NCBI GenBank assembly: GCA_031394045.1
Contig: JANMWN010000128.1
Location: forward strand, 1-11,153
Direction of reading: 5' to 3'
Length of the DNA stretch: 11,153 nt
Source of the DNA: JANYIP01 sp031394045
Lineage (GTDB): Bacteria; Actinomycetota; Actinomycetes; Prado026
A program made the position numbers and the translations under genes. The stretch's first letter is position 1. Each line of letters opens with the position of its first letter. This document shows positions 1-6,373 of this stretch, piece by piece. The notes beneath the pieces are model-generated. The model was not told where the DNA came from, did not search any database, and saw nothing but the letters and a program-made list of their open reading frames with translations.

Positions 1-447
1 CGTCTTGGCCGCCCAGTCGGCACCCCCGGACGTCGTCCCGACCAGGAAGAGCAGCGCGGCCATGCCGGCGGCCAGGGCCGAGGCGACGGCTGGCAGGTCG
101 TCCTTCTCGAGGAAAGGGGTCTTGCTGAAGAAGTACTCGTACGAGGTCTGGCACATCTGGGCGAGGTCCGCAGCCGACATGTTCGGATCGGTGTTGGGGT
201 CGGTCTTGACGCTGTCGACGCACGACTGGGTCTGCACCGCGGCGTCGGCCTTGGCGGCGGCGATCCCGACCGCGTCCGGCCGCGCGTGGCTGGTGAACTC
301 GCCGATCCCGACCGCCGCCACACCGGCGAACCCGAGCACCAGAAGGAAGCGGACGAAGCGGCGGGAGCGCAGCCGCAGCACCTCGGCGCGCAGCAGCGAA
401 CCCCGCTCGGTGACGGCCTCGCCCCGCATCAGCTCGCCGGTGGTCAC
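1..447 (-). CDS. ABC-2 type transporter permease subunit, 5' part only (runs off the left edge)
   Basis: The first 149 codons of a membrane protein are visible; the rest lies left of base 1. After a basic cytoplasmic start (about residues 8-33, rich in Arg) comes a hydrophobic segment at about 31-48. An extracytoplasmic loop follows with two cysteines (Cys76, Cys99), then a second hydrophobic segment at about 121-138. That segment ends in a GTTSGGADW stretch, like the G-A-E-W motif common after a membrane segment in ABC-2 permeases. The GTG start at 447-445 overlaps the stop of the upstream ATPase gene (GTGA). It has an AAGGA Shine-Dalgarno at 454-458, six bases away, so the pair should be translationally coupled. 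The product presumably forms the channel of an exporter energised by that ATPase. The substrate cannot be told from sequence. An in-frame ATG lies six codons downstream. Confidence 0.85.
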   Translation of the reverse strand, partial: MTTGELMRGEAVTERGSLLRAEVLRLRSRRFVRFLLVLGFAGVAAVGIGEFTSHARPDAVGIAAAKADAAVQTQSCVDSVKTDPNTDPNMSAADLAQMCQTSYEYFFSKTPFLEKDDLPAVASALAAGMAALLFLVGTTSGGADWAAKT

Positions 448-1358
448 GACGCGTCCTTGGTGAGCTCGAGGAAGACCGTCTCGAGGTCCGCGGCGATCGG
501 GGCCAGCTCGCTGAGGTAGTGCCCGCGCTCGGCGAGCATCCGGTTGAGCTCGGCCGGGTCGTCGACACCGTGCACCCGGTACGCGTCGCCCATCGACGTG
601 ACCGTGAAGCCGGCCTGCTCCATCAGCACCCGGCCCGCCTCAGGGTCGGCCACGCGTACGCGTACGTCACCGGTCTGCCGGCTGGCGAGCACCTCGTCGA
701 CGCGACCGGAGACGATGCATCGGCCCTTGGCCAGGATGGTCACGTGGTCGCAGACCTGCTCGACCTCGCCCAGCAGGTGCGAGGACAAGAACACGGTCGT
801 ACGCCCGTCGGCACCGAGCCCGCGGATCAGCTCACGCATCTCGACCATGCCCGCGGGGTCCAGGCCGTTCGACGGCTCGTCCAGGATCAGCAACCGAGGC
901 TTCTTGAGCAGCGCGGCGGCGATCCCGAGGCGCTGCTTCATGCCGAGGGAGTAGCCCTTGACGTGGTCGGAGGAGCGGTCCAGCAACCCCACCGTGGCCA
1001 GGACCTCGTCCACCCGCGCCGGCCCGACACCCGCGGTGATCGCCAGCAGCTCCAGGTTGCGACGGCCGGTGAACGTCGGGAAGAACAGCGGGGTCTCCAC
1101 GAGGGCGCCGATGTCGCCGATCACCTCGGGCAGGGCCTGCGGAACGACCCGGTCGAAGAGCCGCAGCTCGCCAGCGTTGGCGCGCACCAGGCCGAGCAGC
1201 ATCCGGATCGTCGTGGTCTTGCCCGAGCCGTTCGGACCGAGGAACCCGTGCACGCCGCCGCCCTCGACGACCAGGTCGAGCCCGTCGACGGCCTTCTCGG
1301 CGGGCTTGCCACGGCGGCGGTACGTCTTAGCCGCTCCGCGTACTTCGATCACTGGCAC
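444..1358 (-). CDS. ABC transporter ATP-binding protein (ABC-2 / BcrA-like exporter)
   Basis: This is a 304-residue nucleotide-binding subunit. Walker A is GPNGSGKT (41-48), the signature is YSLGMKQRLG (136-145), Walker B with the catalytic Glu is LLILDE (156-161), the D-loop is SNGLDP, and the switch His is His194 in SSH. The segment VETPLFFPTFTGRRNL (87-102) places a Glu where many ABC proteins have the Q-loop Gln, as in bacitracin-resistance (BcrA-like) and lantibiotic-immunity ATPases. It should drive export with the permease encoded directly downstream (4-bp overlap). About 80 residues follow the core, as is usual for this class. The GTG at 1358 is preferred over a second in-frame GTG at 1352 because a TACGGT hexamer lies exactly six bases upstream. 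The start overlaps the end of the HAD gene by 32 bp. Drug or antimicrobial-peptide efflux is plausible but unproven. Confidence 0.93.
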   Translation of the reverse strand: MPVIEVRGAAKTYRRRGKPAEKAVDGLDLVVEGGGVHGFLGPNGSGKTTTIRMLLGLVRANAGELRLFDRVVPQALPEVIGDIGALVETPLFFPTFTGRRNLELLAITAGVGPARVDEVLATVGLLDRSSDHVKGYSLGMKQRLGIAAALLKKPRLLILDEPSNGLDPAGMVEMRELIRGLGADGRTTVFLSSHLLGEVEQVCDHVTILAKGRCIVSGRVDEVLASRQTGDVRVRVADPEAGRVLMEQAGFTVTSMGDAYRVHGVDDPAELNRMLAERGHYLSELAPIAADLETVFLELTKDAS

Positions 1359-2187
1359 CGGGCGACCGTATCGCCCCGGCGGCCAGGAATCGCTCGATCA
1401 CCCGCGCGACACCGTCGTCCTCGACCGATGCGGCGTGGGTCGTCACGACGGCCAGGACGTCGGGGTGCCCGCCCCCCATGGCGTACCCGGTGCCCGCCCA
1501 GGCGAGCATGTCGATGTCGTTCGGCTGGTCGCCGAAGGCGAGCACCGCGCTGGCATCGACCCCGTGCCCGGCCGCGACGCGGGCGAGGGTAGTCGCCTTG
1601 GTGACGCCCGGCGCGGACACCTCGAGCAGGCAGTCCTTGACGTTCGAGTGCGTGACAGTGACCAGGTGGCCGATCGCCGGCTGGGCCAGCGCGAGCATCG
1701 CGTCACCGCTGCTGCTCTCGTCGCGTACGAGCAGCTTGGCGACCGGCCCGGTGAGCATGGTCTCGGCGTCGGGGTACTCGATCGTCTCCGGGACAGCCCA
1801 GCGGGGGACGTACGCCGCCTCATGGAAGAAGCCGTCCGCCGTCTCGATCGCGAAGGCCACCGCAGGCATGACCGCCCGGAGCCGACGGACCGTCTCGAGG
1901 GCGAGGTCCGGCTCGAGCTCGTACCGTTCGAGCACGACGTCCCGGTGCAGGTCGTAGACGACCGCTCCGTTGGCGCAGACGGCCACGCCGTGCAGGGCGG
2001 TCAGCCCGACCACCTGGGCCATCCAGCGCGGCGGACGGCCGGTCACGAAGACGACGGGCACCCCGAGCGCCTCGACAGCGGCGATGGCCGCGACGACCCG
2101 AGGGGAGACGGTGCCGTCGTGGCGGATGATCGTTCCGTCGAGGTCGGTGGCGACGAGGTGGATCGCGGCCGTGCTCTCGTCCGTCAC
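1327..2187 (-). CDS. Cof-type HAD-superfamily phosphatase
   Basis: The product is 286 residues. HAD motif I is DLDGT (15-19), with Asp15 as expected nucleophile and Asp17 as acid/base. Motif II is the Thr of VTGR (48-51), motif III is Lys197 and motif IV is GDQPND (219-224). The long insert between motifs II and III is the type C2 cap of the Cof/YidA group, which dephosphorylates small phosphorylated metabolites such as sugar phosphates or flavin precursors. The substrate cannot be read from sequence. The chosen GTG start puts motif I at the usual distance from the N-terminus and has a loose TTGGCT hexamer six bases upstream; a TTG four codons earlier (2199) is possible. The gene is divergent from trpB2 (61-bp gap) and its end overlaps the ABC ATPase start by 32 bp. 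Confidence 0.88.
   Translation of the reverse strand: MTDESTAAIHLVATDLDGTIIRHDGTVSPRVVAAIAAVEALGVPVVFVTGRPPRWMAQVVGLTALHGVAVCANGAVVYDLHRDVVLERYELEPDLALETVRRLRAVMPAVAFAIETADGFFHEAAYVPRWAVPETIEYPDAETMLTGPVAKLLVRDESSSGDAMLALAQPAIGHLVTVTHSNVKDCLLEVSAPGVTKATTLARVAAGHGVDASAVLAFGDQPNDIDMLAWAGTGYAMGGGHPDVLAVVTTHAASVEDDGVARVIERFLAAGAIRSPGASDRSTRSG
1365..1370 (-). promoter_or_regulatory. Putative -10 element (TACGGT) for a leaderless ABC ATPase mRNA
   Basis: On the minus strand TACGGT is followed by six bases and then the GTG start at 1358. The same TANNNT-N6-start layout occurs at four other genes here. It lies inside the 3' end of the HAD coding sequence, so the transporter pair could be transcribed independently of the phosphatase gene. 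No convincing -35 was seen. Confidence 0.5.
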
Positions 2188-2236
2188 CGGCCCAGCCAAT
2201 CACGGAAGTGCCGTCGCGCTCGGGCCGCTCCCCCGC

Positions 2237-2242
2237 TAACGT
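2237..2242 (+). promoter_or_regulatory. Putative -10 element (TAACGT) for leaderless trpB2 mRNA
   Basis: TAACGT ends six bases before the ATG at 2249, and no Shine-Dalgarno lies between. This spacing would start transcription at or next to the A of the ATG. The 2188-2248 gap must also hold the promoter of the divergent HAD gene. No clear -35 was found. Confidence 0.6.
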
Positions 2243-2248
2243 GCGTGC

Positions 2249-3622
2249 ATGGCTGACGCGACGGTGAACCAGCACAAGATCATGCTCGACGAGTCCGAGA
2301 TGCCGACCCAGTGGTACAACATCATCCCGGACCTGCCGGAGCCACCCCCGCCCCCGCTGCACCCCGGCACGCTGCAGCCGGTCGGGCCCGAGGACCTGAT
2401 GCCGCTGTTCCCGATGGACCTGATCATGCAAGAGGTCACCAGCGACCGCTACGTCGACATCCCCGGCGAGGTGCTGGACATCTACCGCCAGTGGCGGCCG
2501 TCGCCGCTGTTCCGCGCGCACCGGCTGGAGAAGGCGCTCGGGACCCCGGCCCGGATCTACTACAAGTACGAGGGCGGCTCGCCGGCCGGCTCGCACAAGC
2601 CGAACACGGCCGTGCCGCAGGCCTTCTACAACGCAAAGGCCGGCGTGCGGAAGCTGACGACCGAGACCGGCGCCGGTCAGTGGGGCACCGCGCTCGCGTA
2701 CGCCTGCGCCCTGTTCGGCCTGGAGTGCGAGGTGTGGCAGGTCGGGGCGTCGTACGACCAGAAGCCGTACCGGCGGCTGATGATCGAGACCTTCGGCGGC
2801 ACCGTGCACCGCTCACCGTCGGCGCTGACGGCGGCCGGTCGGGCGCAGCTCGAGCTGAACTCTGACCACCCCGGGTCGCTCGGCATCGCGATCTCCGAGG
2901 CGGTCGAGGTGGCGGCGCAGGCCGAGGACACCAAGTACGCCCTCGGCTCGGTGCTCAACCACGTGCTGCTGCACCAGACGATCATCGGCGAGGAGGCGTT
3001 GCTGCAGCTGGCCAAGGTCGGCGAGACGCCCGACCTGCTCGTGGGCTGCACCGGCGGCGGCTCCAACTTCGCCGGGCTCTCGTTCCCGTTCCTGCGCGAG
3101 AAGATGGCCGGCCGGATGAACCCGACGATCCGCGCGGTCGAGCCCGCCTCGTGCCCGTCCTTCACCAAGGGCGTCTACGCGTACGACTTCGGCGACACCG
3201 CCGGGATGACGCCGTTGCTGAAGATGCACACCCTCGGCCACGACTTCATCCCCGACCCCATCCACGCGGGCGGGCTGCGCTACCACGGCATGGCGCCGTT
3301 GATCTCGCACATCTACGAGCTCGGGCTCATGGAGGCGATTGCGATCGGTCAGCAGGAGTGCTTCGCGGCGGGGGTGCAGTTCGCGCGTACCGAGGGCATC
3401 GTGCCGGCGCCCGAGCCGACGCACGCGCTCGCCGCGTGCGTCCGCGAAGCGTTGGCCTGCAAGGAGTCCGGGCAGGAGAAGGTGATCCTCACGGCGCTGT
3501 GCGGGCACGGGCACTTCGACCTCGCGTCGTACGAGGCGTACCTGGACGGGCGGATGACCGACGAGGTCGTCTCCGACGAGCGCTTCGCCGCGGGCCTGGC
3601 CACGATTCCCGCCGTCGGCTAG
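2249..3622 (+). CDS. trpB: TrpB2-type tryptophan synthase beta subunit (PLP enzyme)
   Basis: The product is 457 residues, longer than classic TrpB1 (about 400) and fitting TrpB2. It has the TrpB2 N-terminal extension with a Pro-rich patch (30-36). Key elements are Lys117 in GSHKPN, the expected PLP Schiff-base lysine; Glu139 in TETGAGQWG, matching the catalytic Glu; and the phosphate-binding loop GGGSN (269-273). The family makes L-tryptophan from indole and serine in the cytosol. TrpB2 enzymes generally pair poorly or not at all with TrpA and may salvage free indole. That fits here: the gene is alone on its strand with no trpA or other trp gene beside it. The ATG at 2249 is supported by a -10 hexamer six bases upstream. 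Its only partner in context is the convergent serS. Confidence 0.95.
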   Translation: MADATVNQHKIMLDESEMPTQWYNIIPDLPEPPPPPLHPGTLQPVGPEDLMPLFPMDLIMQEVTSDRYVDIPGEVLDIYRQWRPSPLFRAHRLEKALGTPARIYYKYEGGSPAGSHKPNTAVPQAFYNAKAGVRKLTTETGAGQWGTALAYACALFGLECEVWQVGASYDQKPYRRLMIETFGGTVHRSPSALTAAGRAQLELNSDHPGSLGIAISEAVEVAAQAEDTKYALGSVLNHVLLHQTIIGEEALLQLAKVGETPDLLVGCTGGGSNFAGLSFPFLREKMAGRMNPTIRAVEPASCPSFTKGVYAYDFGDTAGMTPLLKMHTLGHDFIPDPIHAGGLRYHGMAPLISHIYELGLMEAIAIGQQECFAAGVQFARTEGIVPAPEPTHALAACVREALACKESGQEKVILTALCGHGHFDLASYEAYLDGRMTDEVVSDERFAAGLATIPAVG

Positions 3623-3646
3623 CGGGGTCCCGCGCTGCGAAGTCGG

Positions 3647-3696
3647 CTCGTGTCAGACCCAGCCGAGGTCATAGCCTCGGCTCGGTCTGACACGAG
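3647..3696. terminator. Bidirectional terminator hairpin between trpB2 and serS
   Basis: This is a 50-base inverted repeat. Outer arms CTCGTGTCAGACC (3647-3659) and GGTCTGACACGAG (3684-3696) pair over 13 bp. After one C/C mismatch, inner arms AGCCGAGG and CCTCGGCT pair over 8 bp around the loop TCATAG (3669-3674). It starts 25 bases after the trpB2 stop and ends four bases short of the serS stop, so it can serve both convergent genes. No T-tract follows on either strand, which is common for actinobacterial terminators. Confidence 0.85.
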
Positions 3697-3700
3697 GCGG

Positions 3701-4975
3701 TCAGCCGAGGGGCTTGAGGAGGTCGAGGCCGCCGAGGTGGGGGCGCAGGGCCTCGGGCACGCGTACGGAGCCGTCCGCCTGCTGGTGGTTCTCCAGGATC
3801 GCCACGATGATCCGGGTCATCGCGCAGAGGGTGCCGTTGAGGGTGGCCAGGGGTCGCACGCCAGCCCCGTCGCGCATCCGGATCGAGAGCCGGCGCGCCT
3901 GGAACTCGGTGCAGTTGGACGTGGACGTGACCTCGCGGTAGTCGCCGTACGTCGGGATCCAGGCCTCGCAGTCGAACTTGCGCGCCGCTGAGGATCCGAG
4001 GTCTCCGGAGGCCACGTCGATGACGCGGTACGGCAGCTCGAGCCGGCCGAGGAACTCCTGCTCCCAGGCCAGCAGCCGCAGGTGCTCGGCGGCCGCGTCG
4101 TCCGGCGCGCAGTAGGAGAACATCTCGACCTTGTCGAACCAGTGCACCCGCCAGATGCCACGGGTGTCCTTGCCGTGCGAACCCGCCTCGCGACGGTACG
4201 AGGGGGAGTAGCCGGCGTACCGCATCGGCAGCACGCTCGCGTCGAGGATCTCGTCCATGTGGTACGCCGCCAGCGGGACCTCGGCGGTGCCCACGAGGTA
4301 CAGGTCGTCGGCCTCGAGCCGGTAGACGTTCTCGGCGGCCTGGCCCAGGAACCCGGTGCCCTCCATCGCGGCCGGCTTGACCAGCGCCGGCGGGATCATC
4401 GGCGTGAAGCCGGCCGCCACCGCCTGCTGGATCGCAAGCTGAACCAGTGCCAGCTCAAGGAGCGCGCCGACCCCGGTGAGGTAGTAGAAGCGGGACCCCG
4501 ACACCTTGGCGCCGCGCTCGACGTCGATGGCCCCGAGCAGCTGCCCGAGCTCGAGGTGGTCGCGCGGCTCGAAGCCCTCGGCCGCGAAGTCGCGCGGGGT
4601 GCCGACGGTCTGCAGCACGACGAAGTCGGCCTCTCCGCCGACGGGTGCGGCGGGGTCGATCACGTTGGACAGCGCGAGCAGCAGCGTCTCGGCCTCGGCG
4701 GCGGCGGCGGCAGCAGCGGTCTCGGCCTCGCGTACGTCGACCGCCAGGTCCTTGGCCCGAGCCAGCAGTGCTGCCTTGTCGTCGCCCTGGGCGCGAGCGA
4801 CGTCCTTGCCGACGACCTTCTGCTCGGCACGCAGGGTGTCGAAGCGTGACCCGCTGGCGCGTCGGCGCTCGTCCGCGGCGACCAGGGCGTCGACGAGCGA
4901 CTCGTCCTCGCCCCGCGCACGCTGGGACGCACGGACCAGGTCAGGTTGCTCGCGTACGAGGCGAAGGTCGATCAC
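3701..4975 (-). CDS. serS: Seryl-tRNA synthetase
   Basis: The product is a 424-residue class II aminoacyl-tRNA synthetase, the standard bacterial length. It charges tRNA-Ser (and tRNA-Sec where present) with serine using ATP in the cytosol. Residues about 1-105 are the Arg/Glu/Ala-rich N-terminal helical arm that grips the tRNA-Ser long variable arm; it includes an alanine run (87-93). The catalytic core shows TAEVPL (230-235), motif 2 as YRREAGSHGKDTRGIWRVH (260-278), the TSTSNCTEFQARR stretch (350-362), and motif 3 in LNGTLCAMTRIIVAILE (379-395). The GTG at 4975 gives the canonical N-terminus (MIDLRLVREQPD). It has TACGCT six bases upstream and no Shine-Dalgarno, pointing to a leaderless mRNA. 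No T-box-like leader fits the few bases upstream. The gene stands alone: a hairpin follows its stop and a decayed EAL gene lies upstream. Confidence 0.97.
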   Translation of the reverse strand: MIDLRLVREQPDLVRASQRARGEDESLVDALVAADERRRASGSRFDTLRAEQKVVGKDVARAQGDDKAALLARAKDLAVDVREAETAAAAAAAEAETLLLALSNVIDPAAPVGGEADFVVLQTVGTPRDFAAEGFEPRDHLELGQLLGAIDVERGAKVSGSRFYYLTGVGALLELALVQLAIQQAVAAGFTPMIPPALVKPAAMEGTGFLGQAAENVYRLEADDLYLVGTAEVPLAAYHMDEILDASVLPMRYAGYSPSYRREAGSHGKDTRGIWRVHWFDKVEMFSYCAPDDAAAEHLRLLAWEQEFLGRLELPYRVIDVASGDLGSSAARKFDCEAWIPTYGDYREVTSTSNCTEFQARRLSIRMRDGAGVRPLATLNGTLCAMTRIIVAILENHQQADGSVRVPEALRPHLGGLDLLKPLG

Positions 4976-4981
4976 CGCACG

Positions 4982-4987
4982 AGCGTA
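4982..4987 (-). promoter_or_regulatory. Putative -10 element (TACGCT) for leaderless serS mRNA
   Basis: On the minus strand TACGCT is separated by exactly six bases from the serS GTG at 4975. It lies only 11 bases beyond the stop of the EAL remnant, so serS seems to have its own promoter. No convincing -35 was seen. Confidence 0.6.
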
Positions 4988-4998
4988 CCGGCGCAGGG

Positions 4999-5340
4999 TC
5001 AGGTACTGGCGTGCCGTACGTCCAACCGGGCCAGCACCGCGGGCAGCTCGTCCGCAGGCACCGGCCGAGACCAGTGGTAGCCCTGCGCGATGTCGCAGCC
5101 GATCGACTGCAGCCGCTCGATCACGTCCTGGTCCTCGACGCCCTCGGCGACGGCGATCAGCCCGAACTGGTGGGCCAGCTCGACGATCGCCTTGACCAGC
5201 ACCTGGCCGGAGACGTCGGTCGCCAGATGGGTGACGGAGGAGCGGTCGATCTTGATGGTGCTCAACGGCATCGTGCCGAGCTGGCTCTTCGAGGTGTTGC
5301 CGATGCCGAAGTCGTCGACGGCCACGGTCATGCCGAGCTA
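4999..5340 (-). pseudogene. Remnant of an EAL-domain (c-di-GMP phosphodiesterase) gene, C-terminal half only
   Basis: The frame reads the second half of an EAL domain. Counting from the ATG at 5331 it has DDFG (6-9), KID (27-29), AEGVE (62-66) and QGY (83-85), then a short tail. These correspond to the late metal- and substrate-binding positions of the fold. The first half is missing, including the E-x-L motif and the early Asn and Glu ligands; about 110 of the usual 240 residues remain. EAL-like residues (Leu-Gly) continue just upstream of the ATG, then an in-frame TAG stands at 5340-5338, so the ATG is not a natural beginning. No Shine-Dalgarno or -10 was seen. I infer a decayed 3' end left by deletion or rearrangement. 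A translated 110-residue peptide is possible but could not hydrolyse c-di-GMP. Confidence 0.75.
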
Positions 5341-5437
5341 GTCGGCGCACGACTTTCCTCACCCCAGCCCGTTCTTCCTTTTTGGCTAGGTAGGTCTGCG
5401 CGGGGTGGCGCTTGAGGAGGGCAGGCGTACGAGAAGA
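5341..5437. other. Intergenic spacer with an AT-richer patch between the EAL remnant and pheA
   Basis: No gene is recognised in these 97 bases. A locally AT-rich patch (about 5370-5395, with a run of five T on the plus strand) stands out from the GC-rich surroundings. Beyond the pheA TGA, the same minus-strand frame stays open for about 32 codons with many Lys, Arg and Glu, but has no start signal. The segment may be scar sequence from the event that truncated the EAL gene. No strong terminator hairpin for pheA was found. Confidence 0.4.
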
Positions 5438-6373
5438 TCAGGAACGGCCGTCGCGGATCCGGGCCAGCCAGGCTCCGGCCTCGCTGTACTCGGCGTCGGA
5501 CACCCCGCGGCGGAGCGCGGGCTGCACCCCGTCGGCACGAGGGTAGGACCCGAGGAAACGCACGTCGGCGCAGATCCGGTGCAGGCCGATCAGCGCCTCA
5601 CCGACCCGGGCCTCGTCGATGTGGCCCTCGGCGTCGACCGAGAAGAAGTAGTCGCCGATACCGCCGCCGGTGGGGCGGGACTCGATCCGGGTCAGGTTGA
5701 TCCCGCGGACGGCGAACTCGGTGAGGATCTCGAGCAGGGCGCCCGGGTGGTCCTTGCCGATGACCAGGACCAAGGAGGTCTTGTCCGAGCCGGTCGCAGG
5801 TTCCGGGGACACCGGCCGCGACACGAGGACGAACCGGGTCTCGGCGCCGGCCACGTCGTGGACGGGCTCGGCGAGCACCTCGAGGCCGTAGACCTCGGCG
5901 GCGAACGCGCCCGCGAGCGCCGCGTCGAAGCGCCCCTCGGACACCAGCCGGGCCGCGTCGGCGTTCGAGGCCGCCGCCACCCACTCCGCGTCCGGCAGGT
6001 TCTGCTGCAGCCAGTGCCGGCACTGCGGCTGGGCGTGCGGGTGGCTGGCCACGGTCGCGATGTCGGCCAGGGTGCTGCCGGGTCGGCCGAGCAGGGCGAA
6101 CGCCACGGGCAGGTGCGTCTCGCGACGGATCACCAGAGGCGAGCCGAAGGCCAGCTCGTCGAGGGTCGCGGCCACCGAGCCCTCGACCGAGTTCTCCAGC
6201 GGAACCATCGCCCCGACGGCGCGGCCGGAACGAACGGCGTCCAGGGTGCCCGCGACGCTGGCGCAGGGGACCAGCAGCGCGTCGTCGGACCACCCGGCAT
6301 GGCCCAGGCAGTCGAGCAGGGCGGCCTCGGTGAACGTCCCCGCCGGGCCGAGGTACGCGTACTCGTCGCTCAT
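5438..6373 (-). CDS. pheA: Prephenate dehydratase
   Basis: The product is a 311-residue monofunctional enzyme that converts prephenate to phenylpyruvate, the committed step to phenylalanine, in the cytosol. The catalytic domain shows YLGPAGTFTEAAL (7-19), PLENSVEGSV (58-67), ASHPHAQPQC (109-118) and the catalytic TRF motif (179-181). A C-terminal ACT domain (about 199-275) carries GALL (211-214) and ESRP (231-234), the residues that bind phenylalanine for feedback inhibition, so allosteric control is expected. No chorismate mutase domain is fused. The ATG at 6373 overlaps the stop of the DUF4446 gene (ATGA). It has a GGAGGT Shine-Dalgarno at 6388-6383, nine bases away. That Shine-Dalgarno lies in a short palindrome, which may tie pheA translation to that of the upstream gene. 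Confidence 0.96.
   Translation of the reverse strand: MSDEYAYLGPAGTFTEAALLDCLGHAGWSDDALLVPCASVAGTLDAVRSGRAVGAMVPLENSVEGSVAATLDELAFGSPLVIRRETHLPVAFALLGRPGSTLADIATVASHPHAQPQCRHWLQQNLPDAEWVAAASNADAARLVSEGRFDAALAGAFAAEVYGLEVLAEPVHDVAGAETRFVLVSRPVSPEPATGSDKTSLVLVIGKDHPGALLEILTEFAVRGINLTRIESRPTGGGIGDYFFSVDAEGHIDEARVGEALIGLHRICADVRFLGSYPRADGVQPALRRGVSDAEYSEAGAWLARIRDGRS

Noticed and set aside
600..700. Clustered GTAC/CGTAC words, seen here and through much of the window
   Set aside because: They look frequent, but many follow from Arg, Tyr and Val codon pairs, and I could not compare with a genome background. No site-like arrangement was seen.
519..2256. Long plus-strand frames opposite the ABC ATPase and HAD genes
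   Set aside because: They are antisense shadows produced by GC-rich codon bias. Their translations are Arg/His/Asp-rich with no domain motifs, while the minus-strand frames carry complete Walker and HAD motifs.
4999..5331. EAL fragment as an intact small gene starting at ATG 5331
   Set aside because: EAL-like residues continue just upstream of the ATG before an in-frame stop, half the domain and several ligands are missing, and no start signal is present. A pseudogene is the simpler reading.
3701..5362. serS extended upstream to a 553-codon frame starting at 5362
   Set aside because: The added N-terminal part is low-complexity Arg-rich sequence that runs across the EAL remnant in another frame. 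The canonical SerRS N-terminus begins at the GTG at 4975 and has its own -10 hexamer.
5370..5395. T-run in the pheA-EAL spacer as a terminator for pheA
   Set aside because: The T-run is on the plus strand (A on the pheA transcript), and only a weak four-base AGCC/GGCT stem is available.
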